From contig JAAWDZ010000015.1 in NCBI GenBank assembly GCA_022794015.1, positions 1 to 60,917 on the forward strand: 60,917 nucleotides of DNA, read 5' to 3'. The notes below the pieces were generated by a model that saw only the letters and a program-made list of their open reading frames with translations, was not told the origin of the DNA and did no database searches. Both the position numbers and the translations under genes were made by a program. This DNA is from Eubacterium sp. (GTDB lineage: Bacteria; Bacillota; Clostridia; Lachnospirales; Lachnospiraceae). This document shows positions 28,748 through 37,187 of this stretch, piece by piece; within the stretch, counting starts at the first letter, position 1; each line of letters starts with the position of its first letter.

Positions 28748-29562
28748 TGCATATCTTTTTTTCGGATTTAGATAATACGTTGATTTACTCCTATAAACAC
28801 GATATTGGTCCTGCCAAACGATGTGCAGAAATTTACCAGGGCAGAGAAATCTCATTTATGACAGAAAAAACAGGCCAGCTATTAACACAGCTCAAAGATC
28901 TGGCCCTTATCGTCCCGGTTACAACCAGAACCATAGAGCAATACGCCAGGATCGACATGGGAATTGCAGAACTGCCCTATGCCCTGACCTGTAATGGAGG
29001 CATCCTGCTTGCAGACGGCAAGCAGGATGCCTCCTGGTTCCACGAATCACAAAAGCTGGTATCACCCTGTAAGTCTCAGTTGGCACACGGAGAAATACTC
29101 ATGCTCCGCGATAAAAACCGCTGCATGGAAGTAAGAAACATCCAAGGCCTTTTTCTCTTCACCAAAAGCCAAAAACCCCTGGAATCAATACAATATCTGA
29201 AAGCCGCTTTAAATTCGAACCTTGTAAACGTATTTTCCAACGGCATAAAAATTTACATAGTACCCAGGCCGCTAAACAAGGGCACGGCTATACAACGGTT
29301 TAACAAACGGTTTCATCCAGACTACACCATAGCGGCAGGGGACAGCGAATTCGATATTCCAATGCTTGCAGCTGCAGATCTCGCTTTTGCACCAGAGCAA
29401 TTAAAACCCAGGGCCGGATTCCAAACAGACATAAAATATATAAGCAACAGCGAACTATTTTCAGATGCAATGCTTATGTATATAAAATCCACATTACTGG
29501 CAAAACACGCCGCCAGAGAGCAGACGGGAAATACAACAGAGACTGCGTCGTTCCCGGATTAA
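28747..29562 (+). CDS. HAD superfamily hydrolase of the ter operon
   Basis: 271-residue HAD phosphatase of the Cof/type IIB kind. Motif I is DLDNT at residues 7-11 (nucleophile Asp), a lysine-containing region GTAIQRF follows, and motif IV is GDSEFDIPML near 199. The ATG overlaps the TGA of the ATPase gene by one base, so it is translationally coupled and is the last gene of the operon. HAD phosphatases are known members of Ter-associated biosynthetic modules; the substrate is unknown. Confidence 0.85.
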   Translation: MHIFFSDLDNTLIYSYKHDIGPAKRCAEIYQGREISFMTEKTGQLLTQLKDLALIVPVTTRTIEQYARIDMGIAELPYALTCNGGILLADGKQDASWFHESQKLVSPCKSQLAHGEILMLRDKNRCMEVRNIQGLFLFTKSQKPLESIQYLKAALNSNLVNVFSNGIKIYIVPRPLNKGTAIQRFNKRFHPDYTIAAGDSEFDIPMLAAADLAFAPEQLKPRAGFQTDIKYISNSELFSDAMLMYIKSTLLAKHAAREQTGNTTETASFPD

Positions 29563-29608
29563 GAGTTCCTAAGACGTCCCATTTCATATTTTCAATGTAG
29601 ACGCAACC

Positions 29609-29642
29609 GCCGAAGCTTTGCCATGGAGGGCGAAGCTTCGGC
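29609..29642. repeat. Hairpin after the ter operon
   Basis: Perfect 10-base arms GCCGAAGCTT (29609-29618) and AAGCTTCGGC (29633-29642), with an additional inner GCC/GGC pairing. It lacks a T-run. It marks the boundary between the ter operon and the flagellar locus and may be a factor-assisted terminator or a processing hairpin. Confidence 0.5.
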
Positions 29643-29724
29643 TTGCCCTGCCTCATCCTCTCCCTGGCGGAACCTTCTCATCAAAATTCCCCACCCTCTC
29701 AAACCGAAAAATATCAATCCAACC

Positions 29725-29751
29725 TAATGATTTTTGCAAACCATCCGATAA
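29725..29751 (+). promoter_or_regulatory. Sigma-28 (FliA/SigD) promoter of the flgM operon
   Basis: TAAT (29725-29728), 15-base spacer, TCCGATAA (29744-29751). This matches TAAA-N15-GCCGATAA in all but two positions. It lies 67 bases before flgM, so the anti-sigma-28 gene and the hook-junction genes behind it are probably under sigma-28 control. Confidence 0.85.
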
Positions 29752-29818
29752 ATAGTGTAAGAGCGAAAATTAAAGTTCGGTTTTAACGATAATTTCAAGG
29801 AAGAAAGGAGATGCTGTC

Positions 29819-30100
29819 ATGCGTATAGAGGCTTATAATCAGGTGGCCCAGGTTTATCAGGGCAGTAAGTCGGGAAAGACAACAAAATCATACGGCGCTT
29901 CCGTAGGACGGGACGATGTGACCATCTCACGGGCAGGTCATGATTACCAGTTTGCAAAGCAGGCGGTAGCAGAAGCTTCAGATATCAGGGAAGATAAAGT
30001 CGCTCAACTGAAAACAAGAGTGGAGTCAGGAAATTATCAGGTCGACTCTGGAGATTTTGCCAGCAAACTGTTAGAGAGGTATAATGCTCTGCAGAAATAA
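29819..30100 (+). CDS. flgM: Anti-sigma-28 factor FlgM
   Basis: 93 residues; holds sigma-28 inactive until the hook is complete and is then exported. The C-terminal segment DIREDKVAQLKTRVESGNYQ followed by ASKLLERY is the conserved sigma-binding region. The N-terminal half is polar and probably disordered, as expected for an export substrate. It is the first gene behind a sigma-28 promoter, giving negative feedback. AAAGGAG precedes the ATG. Confidence 0.93.
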   Translation: MRIEAYNQVAQVYQGSKSGKTTKSYGASVGRDDVTISRAGHDYQFAKQAVAEASDIREDKVAQLKTRVESGNYQVDSGDFASKLLERYNALQK

Positions 30101-30124
30101 GTGCATAAGAAATGAGGAATACCA

Positions 30125-30637
30125 GTGGCTAGTTTAATGGATACTCTCGTAGAGGTTTTAGAAGAAGAAAATAACCAGTACGAAAAGCTTGTAGAACTGT
30201 CAAAGGAGAAGAAGCAGGCGATTATCAAAGCAGATATTGCCGTTTTGGAGAATATTACCGGGCAGGAACAGGATATATCGAGCATACTTCGGAATTTAGA
30301 CATCCGAAGGGATGAAGTGCTCAAAGATATGGCGGATGTTCTTGGAAAGGATGCCTCCGAGATGACCGTTACAAAGCTGATTGGATATTTGGGACAGCAG
30401 AAAAAGGAGCAGGAGCGCCTTTCCAGAATACGTGCAAAACTATTGTCTACGGGCAATGAGATGCATGAGTGGAATGTGCGCAACCAGGCTCTTTTGAAGC
30501 AGGCACTTGAAATGGTAGAATTCGATCTCACCTTGTTTAAAAGTATGAGGCAGGCACCTGAAACTGCGAATTACGACAAAAATGCCTATAACACGGGTGA
30601 TCTGCTGGGTAACAGCGGATTTGATGCAAAGCAATAG
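30125..30637 (+). CDS. flgN: Flagellar export chaperone FlgN
   Basis: 170-residue helical protein, predicted coiled coils at about 1-60 and 80-120 with a tail ending near GFDAKQ. FlgN binds the C-termini of FlgK and FlgL and escorts them to the export gate. Position between flgM and flgK is the canonical one. It likely begins with GTG, eight bases after GAGGA; an ATG four codons later is an alternative. Confidence 0.88.
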   Translation: MASLMDTLVEVLEEENNQYEKLVELSKEKKQAIIKADIAVLENITGQEQDISSILRNLDIRRDEVLKDMADVLGKDASEMTVTKLIGYLGQQKKEQERLSRIRAKLLSTGNEMHEWNVRNQALLKQALEMVEFDLTLFKSMRQAPETANYDKNAYNTGDLLGNSGFDAKQ

Positions 30638-30661
30638 GTCATTGGACAAGGAGGAAGAATT

Positions 30662-32407
30662 ATGGCCAATTCAATGGGAAGTTTATTCATTGGAGTATCC
30701 GGGCTGCAGACCAGCCAGAATGCTTTGAATGCGACTGCCAATAACCTTTCAAACGTAGATACCAAAGGGTATGTGCGTGAACGGGTATTGCAGGAAGATC
30801 GCAACTATCTTACCGTCAATACGACAACGTCTATCGGTCCTCAGCAGACAGGGCTTGGCGTGTCGATTGGCGATGTAATACATGCCAGAGACATTTTTCT
30901 CGATAAAATGTACCGAACGCAGAATGGGCGTCACGGTTTTTATTCTACTACATTTGAAGCGATATCCGAAGTCCAGACGCTGTTTCAGGAATTAGAGGGA
31001 ACAGCGTTTCAGGAGGTCTTAACAGGCGACGATGGTTTGTGGGTCGCTTTTCAGGAGTTTGCAAAGGATCCGTCAGACAGCTCCGTACAGAATCTGGTTA
31101 TTGAGAAGGCCGGTTTGTTTGCAAGCCGCGCTAAGGCGGTGTACAACGGACTCCGCACTTACCAGTCAAATCTGAACCTTCAAATTGCTGAGGCGATCGA
31201 AGATGTAAACGATCTGGGCAATACAATTCGGGATTTAAATCTCCAGATTATGAAAATTGAAGCAGGCGGGATAGAAACCGCAATGAATTTAAGAGATATT
31301 CGGGATACTGCTTTGGATAAACTGTCGACTTATGGGAATATTACCTATAAGGAACTGGGAAATGGAACGGTAAAGGTTAATTTTGAGGGAACTTCGTTTG
31401 TAGATGAAACGCACGTCTATGAGATAGGCGTAAAGACAGAAAAGGAAACTGGATATATTACGCCATACTGGCCGCACTTGTCGGATACCAGCAAGGACAA
31501 ATATTATAAGGTTTACGATATGTCGGAAGAGATTTCCACAGCCAGGAAGAATGATATCGGTTCGTTAAAAGCGCTTCTCTTTGCCAGAGGAGACAAAACG
31601 GCAAATTATCTGGATTTAGAGGGTGTTTCCATGAGTGAATATGACGATACCCTGGGCAATTCAGTTATGATGAATATTGAGGCGGAGCTGGATACACTGG
31701 TACATACGATCGTTACGAAAATCAACGATTTGTTTGCGCCAAATGTTCGTTCCGCTGATGCAATTACAGGCACAGATGAAAACGGCAACGCCGTATCTTT
31801 TGAGCCGGGAACATTGATTTTGGATACGGAGAACTGTTGTGTTGGGGAGGACGGACAGCTTCCGCCGCAGGAGCTGTTTGTGCGGACGGGGTGCTCGCGT
31901 TATACCAAGGTAGAAGGTGACGACGGCAAGACTTATTATGTATATAATAAAGAAGACCCAAATGATACCGCGTTGCAGTACACGACAGGGAGCATCAGCG
32001 TAAATCAGAAGCTGTTGGAGAGCGAATCCTTGATTCCGTTCTATGAGCAGAACGGGAAAGACGAAGAGCGTTCGGTTGCATACAAACTGGGTGAGGCCCT
32101 GGCAGCAGTGTGGGAGGAAGATACCATGTTCTTAAGCCCGCATGATACGACGCCGTGTAATTTCAGCGAGTTTTATACAAAGATGGTCGGAGAACTTGGA
32201 ACACTTGGAAATGTATTTGATTCGACGGCTACCGGATTAGAAGGAACGGCTCTTACGACAGACAATGCAAGGCAGCAGGTCATAGGGGTATCTTCTGACG
32301 AAGAGCTGACGAATATGATTAAGTTCCAGAACGCATACAATGCATCCAGCCGATTTATTAATGTAATTGACGAAATGATAGAAACCATCATCTACCGACT
32401 GGGTTAA
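30662..32407 (+). CDS. flgK: Flagellar hook-associated protein FlgK, copy 1
   Basis: 581 residues. The N-terminus has the rod/hook motif NALNATANNLSNVDTKGY (about 20-37), and the C-terminus the matching heptad helix (MIKFQNAYNASSRFINVIDEM), which assemble into the hook-filament junction. The central domain is variable. A second FlgK-like gene follows after 27 bases. AAGGAGGAA precedes the ATG. Confidence 0.9.
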   Translation: MANSMGSLFIGVSGLQTSQNALNATANNLSNVDTKGYVRERVLQEDRNYLTVNTTTSIGPQQTGLGVSIGDVIHARDIFLDKMYRTQNGRHGFYSTTFEAISEVQTLFQELEGTAFQEVLTGDDGLWVAFQEFAKDPSDSSVQNLVIEKAGLFASRAKAVYNGLRTYQSNLNLQIAEAIEDVNDLGNTIRDLNLQIMKIEAGGIETAMNLRDIRDTALDKLSTYGNITYKELGNGTVKVNFEGTSFVDETHVYEIGVKTEKETGYITPYWPHLSDTSKDKYYKVYDMSEEISTARKNDIGSLKALLFARGDKTANYLDLEGVSMSEYDDTLGNSVMMNIEAELDTLVHTIVTKINDLFAPNVRSADAITGTDENGNAVSFEPGTLILDTENCCVGEDGQLPPQELFVRTGCSRYTKVEGDDGKTYYVYNKEDPNDTALQYTTGSISVNQKLLESESLIPFYEQNGKDEERSVAYKLGEALAAVWEEDTMFLSPHDTTPCNFSEFYTKMVGELGTLGNVFDSTATGLEGTALTTDNARQQVIGVSSDEELTNMIKFQNAYNASSRFINVIDEMIETIIYRLG

Positions 32408-32434
32408 GGGCAATCAGAAAGAGGGGATTAGAAC

Positions 32435-34291
32435 ATGCCATCTACATTTTTTGGATTAAATATAGCGGCTTCCGCCATCAACGCGTTTCAGGTGGCAATT
32501 AATACAACCGCAAACAATGTATCAAATGTACAGACGAAGGGTTACAGCAAACAGGTGGCAAACAGGGAAGCTTCCGAGGCCATCCGCGTTTATCAGAAAT
32601 ACGGAACAGTCGGGAGCGGCGTTACCACAACTTCTATTACTGCTATCCGCAGTACCTATTATGATACTAAGTACTGGAACAACCAGTCATCCGTAGGTCG
32701 TTATGATACCAAGCTGACCTACTTAAACCAGATAGAGAATTATTTTATAGATGAAGGGGAAGCAGAACCAGGCTTTTCCACGATATTTGCCAGTATGTTC
32801 AACCAGATGAATGCATTGACCAGCGATGCAGGAGATGAGAACAAGCGCAAAAACTTTATTGGCCAGGCACAGGTGTTTACGTCATATTTTCATGATGTGG
32901 CAAATGGGTTAAACGATCTTCAGAAGGACTGCAATGAACAGGTGAAAGCATTGGTACAGACGATTAACGCCAGTGCATCCAAGATTGCCGCATTGACCAA
33001 GCAGATCAATATCATTGAGCTGGAGGGCGGTACAGCGAACGAGCTTCGTGACCAGAGGGCGCTTGTGTTGGATGAATTGTCAGAAATTGTGCCGGTTACC
33101 GTAGAGGAAACGCCGGTTGCCAACAGCAACTATCCGGATATGTATCTGGGGGGCACCAATTTTGTGGTAAAAATAGACGGCCAGACGCTGGTAAATACAT
33201 TCGAATACAAGTCGCTTTCCTGTGTGCCGCGCGAGTATAAGGTAAATCAGACTGATGCAGACGGACTGTACGATATTGTATGGTCTGATACAGGAACCAG
33301 ATTTAATATGAATTCTTACTCGATGGACGGTTCCTTAAAAGCAATTATGGAAGTGCGCGACGGCAACAATGCTGAAAATTTACAGGGGCAGGTTACCGCT
33401 GCTTCTGCATACAGCATTTCAATTAAGCCGTCTACGATGACAACGGTAGAATCTATGACTATGCCGCCGGAAGGTATTCTTACCGTCAAGAATAAAGAGT
33501 ATCACTACACCGGTTTTGAAGCGGAGCTGGATGAAAATGGAAAAGTGGTTTCTTATAAATTCCAGCTTGAAGACAATATGGATGCGACAGAAATTGGCGG
33601 CATCACAGGGATGCAGGCTAAGATTGGAGCAACAATAGACTGTATGGGAATTCCTTATTATCTGAATCAGATGAGTGAATTTATCCGCAATTTTGCTGAG
33701 CGTTTCAATGCATACCAGCTGGAAGGCGTTGATTTGAACGGCGATCCGATGGGAGCATTCTTTGTCGCAACCAATTACGACGGCAGAGAATTTGATTTTT
33801 CGGATCAGACGGTCAATAAGGACGGTGTAACGGACAGTTCGTCCGTGATCAATGGGACATCCAGCTCGTATTATCAGCTTACTGCATTTAACTTTAACGT
33901 AGCGGATGCAAGTGTACGGGATTCCTCCAGATTTTCCACGGCGAGGGATGTAACCGGAGAAGATGTGGATATTGACGCTCACGATCTGCTTGACGAAATG
34001 TTAAAACTGCAAAACGGTGTAAAAATGTTTCGGGGAAACAGCGCCGAGGGCTTTTTAAGCTGTATTTATACAGATATTACAGTAGATACCAACGAAGTAG
34101 AGATGTTTTCCAAAAACTTTAACGATATAGCAAGTGTTATTACAAACCAGAGGTTGTCCCTGTCTGGCGTCGACGAGGACGAAGAGGGATTGGATATGCT
34201 CAAATTCAGGAATGCATATAACCTTGCAGCGCGTATGATGCAGTGCATGACGCAGATGTACGATAAACTGATCAACGAAACCGGAGTATAA
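32435..34291 (+). CDS. flgK: Flagellar hook-associated protein FlgK, copy 2
   Basis: 618 residues with the same end motifs as copy 1 (NTTANNVSNVQTKGYSKQVANRE near residue 24-46 and MLKFRNAYNLAARMMQCMTQMYD at the end) but a distinct central region. The similarity between the copies is mainly confined to the terminal helices, so the duplication is old or the copies differ in role. Either could be the true HAP1; the second could form a longer junction. It is in the same operon, before flgL. Confidence 0.88.
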   Translation: MPSTFFGLNIAASAINAFQVAINTTANNVSNVQTKGYSKQVANREASEAIRVYQKYGTVGSGVTTTSITAIRSTYYDTKYWNNQSSVGRYDTKLTYLNQIENYFIDEGEAEPGFSTIFASMFNQMNALTSDAGDENKRKNFIGQAQVFTSYFHDVANGLNDLQKDCNEQVKALVQTINASASKIAALTKQINIIELEGGTANELRDQRALVLDELSEIVPVTVEETPVANSNYPDMYLGGTNFVVKIDGQTLVNTFEYKSLSCVPREYKVNQTDADGLYDIVWSDTGTRFNMNSYSMDGSLKAIMEVRDGNNAENLQGQVTAASAYSISIKPSTMTTVESMTMPPEGILTVKNKEYHYTGFEAELDENGKVVSYKFQLEDNMDATEIGGITGMQAKIGATIDCMGIPYYLNQMSEFIRNFAERFNAYQLEGVDLNGDPMGAFFVATNYDGREFDFSDQTVNKDGVTDSSSVINGTSSSYYQLTAFNFNVADASVRDSSRFSTARDVTGEDVDIDAHDLLDEMLKLQNGVKMFRGNSAEGFLSCIYTDITVDTNEVEMFSKNFNDIASVITNQRLSLSGVDEDEEGLDMLKFRNAYNLAARMMQCMTQMYDKLINETGV

Positions 34292-34317
34292 AGCAGAGGT
34301 TTGACAGGAGGAATATT

Positions 34318-35874
34318 ATGCGAATAACCAATAATATGATGCTTCACAATACATCAATGAATATCAATGGGAATAAGGGCAATGTCCTCAATTTAAATTC
34401 CCAGATGACATCTCAGAAAAAAATTCAGCGGCCGTCCGATAATCCGGTCATTGCGATCCGCTCTCTGCGTCTTCGGACGTCTTTGAGTAAAATCAACCAG
34501 TACTATGATAAGAACATTCCAGACGTAGAAACCTGGCTTGAGACATCTGAGACGGCGCTCAAAAATATGAATAAGATTTTGACTGATGTTAAGACTCAGT
34601 GTAACACGGGAACAAATGATTATCTGACAGAAGATGACAGGAATACTATATTAAAGAGTCTGACCGCATTAAAGCAGCAGCTATACTCAGAAGGAAATGC
34701 AGATAATGCTGGAAGAACCGTTTTTACTGGGTATAAAACCAGTTCTCAATTGACGTTTATGAATGATGAAACAGACACGTCTTATCAGATTACGCAGAAC
34801 TTTACATACAAGGATGTAGAGGAATTTACGTATTACAGCGGAAAAGTCGATATGCCTAATACGGCAGACGAAATGCTTCTGACGGAAAATATACCGGAAA
34901 TTGACAAAGAGGCTTTTGACCGGATCCGCCTTGCATACGACGGGATAGATGGAATAGAAACCCTAAGCTACAGTTACGGCGGCAATACCGTTACGTTTGA
35001 TACCGGCGTGCCGGAAGCAGACGGCAGCGTTGTTTATACTTCAGGAGGAGTTACGCTGACCGTTTATGAAACTGAGGACGACTGGGCGGCGGCTAATGAC
35101 GGAATAAAGACGGTAGAGCCAGGAGACATGGTGCTAATCAAAAGCACGGGCGATCTCGTCATGGGAAAAGAACTCAGTTCCGAACTAAAATCGAATAAAG
35201 CAGATTTTCAGATAGATTATCAAAAGACCGGATTTGAAAAAGGCGTGCTGCGTCCGGAATATTACTACAACTGTACAGATGTAAGCGACCCGGCAAATCC
35301 GATTGAACATACCAAGTTTGATGCGGACGGCAATAAAATATATGAAGATATCAATTACACCGTTGCTCTGAACCAGACATTAAAGGTAAATCTGCAGGCG
35401 GATGAAATATTTGACATGAGCATTTATCAGGATGTGGAAGAGCTTACGGAAACCGTACAGGCGGCAATTAACGCCCATGACAAAGTAAAGCGTTTGGAGG
35501 AAATGCAGAATCAGGCGCAGTTTGCAGATTGTCAGGAAGAACTTAAGCAGTGGCTGGAAGCTGCCAAAAAGGAAGCGGATTATGCAGATAAGCGTCTGAC
35601 AGAGCATTACAGCGCGGGAATCGGCAAATTCAACAGATATATAGAAAAACTTAACATTGCATATACTGAGGTTGGCGCAAGAGGCGATCAGTTGGAAATG
35701 ACGCAGGCCAGGATGAGCAATCAGCAGCTGACCATTGAGGAGTTAAAATCCAGCAACGAAGATAAGGAGCTGTCTGATATTATTATTGAATATACAGCAG
35801 CTTATAATGCATACACTGCGTCCCTGATGTCAGCCGGCAAAATCAACCAGCAGACATTGTTGGATTACATTTAA
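34318..35874 (+). CDS. flgL: Flagellar hook-associated protein FlgL
   Basis: 518 residues, longer than the roughly 300 of enterobacterial FlgL because of a large middle insertion. The N-terminal region (MRITNNMMLHNTSMNINGN, then SQKKIQRPSDNPVIAIRSLR) is the flagellin-like D0/D1 helix of HAP3 and the C-terminus (YTAAYNAYTASLMSAGKINQ) completes it. It forms the junction between FlgK and flagellin. AGGAGGAA precedes the ATG. Confidence 0.92.
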   Translation: MRITNNMMLHNTSMNINGNKGNVLNLNSQMTSQKKIQRPSDNPVIAIRSLRLRTSLSKINQYYDKNIPDVETWLETSETALKNMNKILTDVKTQCNTGTNDYLTEDDRNTILKSLTALKQQLYSEGNADNAGRTVFTGYKTSSQLTFMNDETDTSYQITQNFTYKDVEEFTYYSGKVDMPNTADEMLLTENIPEIDKEAFDRIRLAYDGIDGIETLSYSYGGNTVTFDTGVPEADGSVVYTSGGVTLTVYETEDDWAAANDGIKTVEPGDMVLIKSTGDLVMGKELSSELKSNKADFQIDYQKTGFEKGVLRPEYYYNCTDVSDPANPIEHTKFDADGNKIYEDINYTVALNQTLKVNLQADEIFDMSIYQDVEELTETVQAAINAHDKVKRLEEMQNQAQFADCQEELKQWLEAAKKEADYADKRLTEHYSAGIGKFNRYIEKLNIAYTEVGARGDQLEMTQARMSNQQLTIEELKSSNEDKELSDIIIEYTAAYNAYTASLMSAGKINQQTLLDYI

Positions 35875-35888
35875 AGTGAGGACAGGAC

Positions 35889-36350
35889 ATGAAAGCAGAC
35901 ACAAGGTTATTTGGACCGATCGAAATAGAAGATGAGAAAATTATTGAAATCAGTCAGGGGATTATCGGCTTTCCCGACTTAAAGCATTTTACATTAATCT
36001 ATGACTCCGAGCGCGAAACACAGTCCGCCATCCGCTGGCTGCAGTCCATGGACGACGGAGACATCGCCATGCCGGTCATCGCGCCGGGAGAGCTGCTCCC
36101 GGACTACCGGCCGACAGTAAATAACGAGTTGCTCGCGGATCTGGGCGAGCTGACCTCGGAAAACACCTATCTCCTTGTAACCGTTCGGGTTCCGGAAAAC
36201 ATTGAGGAGCTTTCTGTTAATTTAAAGGCGCCGATTGTCATCAACACTGACACTAACAAAGGAAGCCAGGTCATTGTAGAGGACGATTTTGAAGTCCGCC
36301 ACAAAATCTATGACCTGATCCGTGACGGGCAGCAGAAAGCAGGTGAGTAA
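35889..36350 (+). CDS. fliW: Flagellar assembly factor FliW
   Basis: 153-residue FliW. The motif GIIGFPDLKHFTLIYD near residue 23-38 is diagnostic. In Bacillus, FliW binds either flagellin or CsrA, so that free FliW removes CsrA repression of flagellin translation. It is immediately upstream of csrA (2-base gap), as expected for the partner switch. Confidence 0.96.
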   Translation: MKADTRLFGPIEIEDEKIIEISQGIIGFPDLKHFTLIYDSERETQSAIRWLQSMDDGDIAMPVIAPGELLPDYRPTVNNELLADLGELTSENTYLLVTVRVPENIEELSVNLKAPIVINTDTNKGSQVIVEDDFEVRHKIYDLIRDGQQKAGE

Positions 36351-36352
36351 AA

Positions 36353-36592
36353 ATGCTGGCATTAACCAGGAAAAAAGGGGAGGCTCTGGTTTTAAACAAC
36401 AATATCGAAGTTACCATATTGGAAATTCGCGGCGACCAGGTTAAAATTGGCATTTCCGCCCCCAAAGATGTACCGATTTACCGCAAAGAGGTTTATCTGC
36501 AGATAGAAGATGAAAATAAAGCGGCGCTTCATGCAGACGGTATGGAAGCATTTAAGAAATTAGCTGCCGCCCGTCCCGTGGCGAAGCGGTAA
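36353..36592 (+). CDS. csrA: Carbon storage regulator CsrA
   Basis: 79-residue RNA-binding dimer: MLALTRKKGEALVLNNNIEV at the N-terminus, EIRGDQVKIGISAPKDVPI in the middle. It binds GGA-containing hairpins in mRNA leaders, especially flagellin. The C-terminal tail is extended, as in FliW-responsive CsrA. The adjacent flagellin and flaG leaders carry matching sites. Confidence 0.96.
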   Translation: MLALTRKKGEALVLNNNIEVTILEIRGDQVKIGISAPKDVPIYRKEVYLQIEDENKAALHADGMEAFKKLAAARPVAKR

Positions 36593-36604
36593 CGGAAAAT
36601 ATTC

Positions 36605-36632
36605 TAAGTTTTTTAAGGGCACGCGCCGATAT
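36605..36632 (+). promoter_or_regulatory. Sigma-28 promoter of flaG-fliD-fliS-fliT
   Basis: GCCGATAT (36625-36632) is a consensus sigma-28 -10; TAAG (36605-36608) lies 16 bases before it. It is placed just after csrA and 76 bases before flaG. Confidence 0.85.
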
Positions 36633-36658
36633 AAAGGATAGAATAATGAGGAAGCGGA

Positions 36659-36702
36659 CACCTCCGGCCTGGGGGCGTCCCCAGTAAAATCACACGGAGG
36701 TG
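36659..36702 (+). promoter_or_regulatory. flaG leader hairpin masking the ribosome binding site
   Basis: CACCTCCG (36659-36666) is the exact reverse complement of CGGAGGTG (36695-36702), which contains the flaG Shine-Dalgarno sequence. A second perfect hairpin, CTGGGG/CCCCAG (36669-36674 and 36679-36684), is nested inside. If folded, translation of flaG would be blocked. The sequestered arm contains GGA, the core of CsrA sites. Confidence 0.65.
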
Positions 36703-36708
36703 GTTACA

Positions 36709-37176
36709 ATGGCAATTGAGGCGATGGAAACAATTGCGGGTTCCAGGGAGGCATATCAGGGAAGTGTGCCGAAAGCGGACAGTAAGGTTTCAGATAAAAG
36801 TTCAAGGGAACAGAAAAAATCTTTTGGGGCGGTAGCAAAAGCGCAGGAAGCATCGGCACTAACAAAGCCGGAAAAATATATGCCAGTTGCCACCGGAAAG
36901 AAACCGGCAGAAAAAAATGAAACAAAAGACCCGGCAGAAGGAGCCGAACGGCCTGCAGGGAATGAGGCAATGAGAAAAGCTGTGGATGAGATCAACCGTC
37001 ATATTACAAATTCGGAGGTTGTGTTCGGTATTCACGATAAAACAAACCGCGTTACCATTAAGATTGTAGACAAAGATTCCAAAAAAGTGCTCAAAGAATA
37101 TCCGCCCGAACAGACGCTGGACACAATTGCAAAGATTTGGGAGCTTGCAGGGATCATGGTGGATGAGAAAGGATAG
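36709..37176 (+). CDS. flaG: FlaG family protein
   Basis: 155 residues: a long charged N-terminal part (about 1-85) and the FlaG core (RKAVDEINRHITNSEVVFGI ... VTIKIVDKDSKKVLKEYPPE) at the end. FlaG influences filament length in several bacteria; the mechanism is unclear. The ATG follows GGAGG, which is predicted to be hidden in a leader hairpin. fliD follows after 11 bases. Confidence 0.9.
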   Translation: MAIEAMETIAGSREAYQGSVPKADSKVSDKSSREQKKSFGAVAKAQEASALTKPEKYMPVATGKKPAEKNETKDPAEGAERPAGNEAMRKAVDEINRHITNSEVVFGIHDKTNRVTIKIVDKDSKKVLKEYPPEQTLDTIAKIWELAGIMVDEKG

Positions 37177-37187
37177 GAGGTATCATT

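Noticed and set aside
29609-29642. Intrinsic terminator of the ter operon
   Set aside because: The hairpin is strong, but no U-run follows on either strand within the expected distance.
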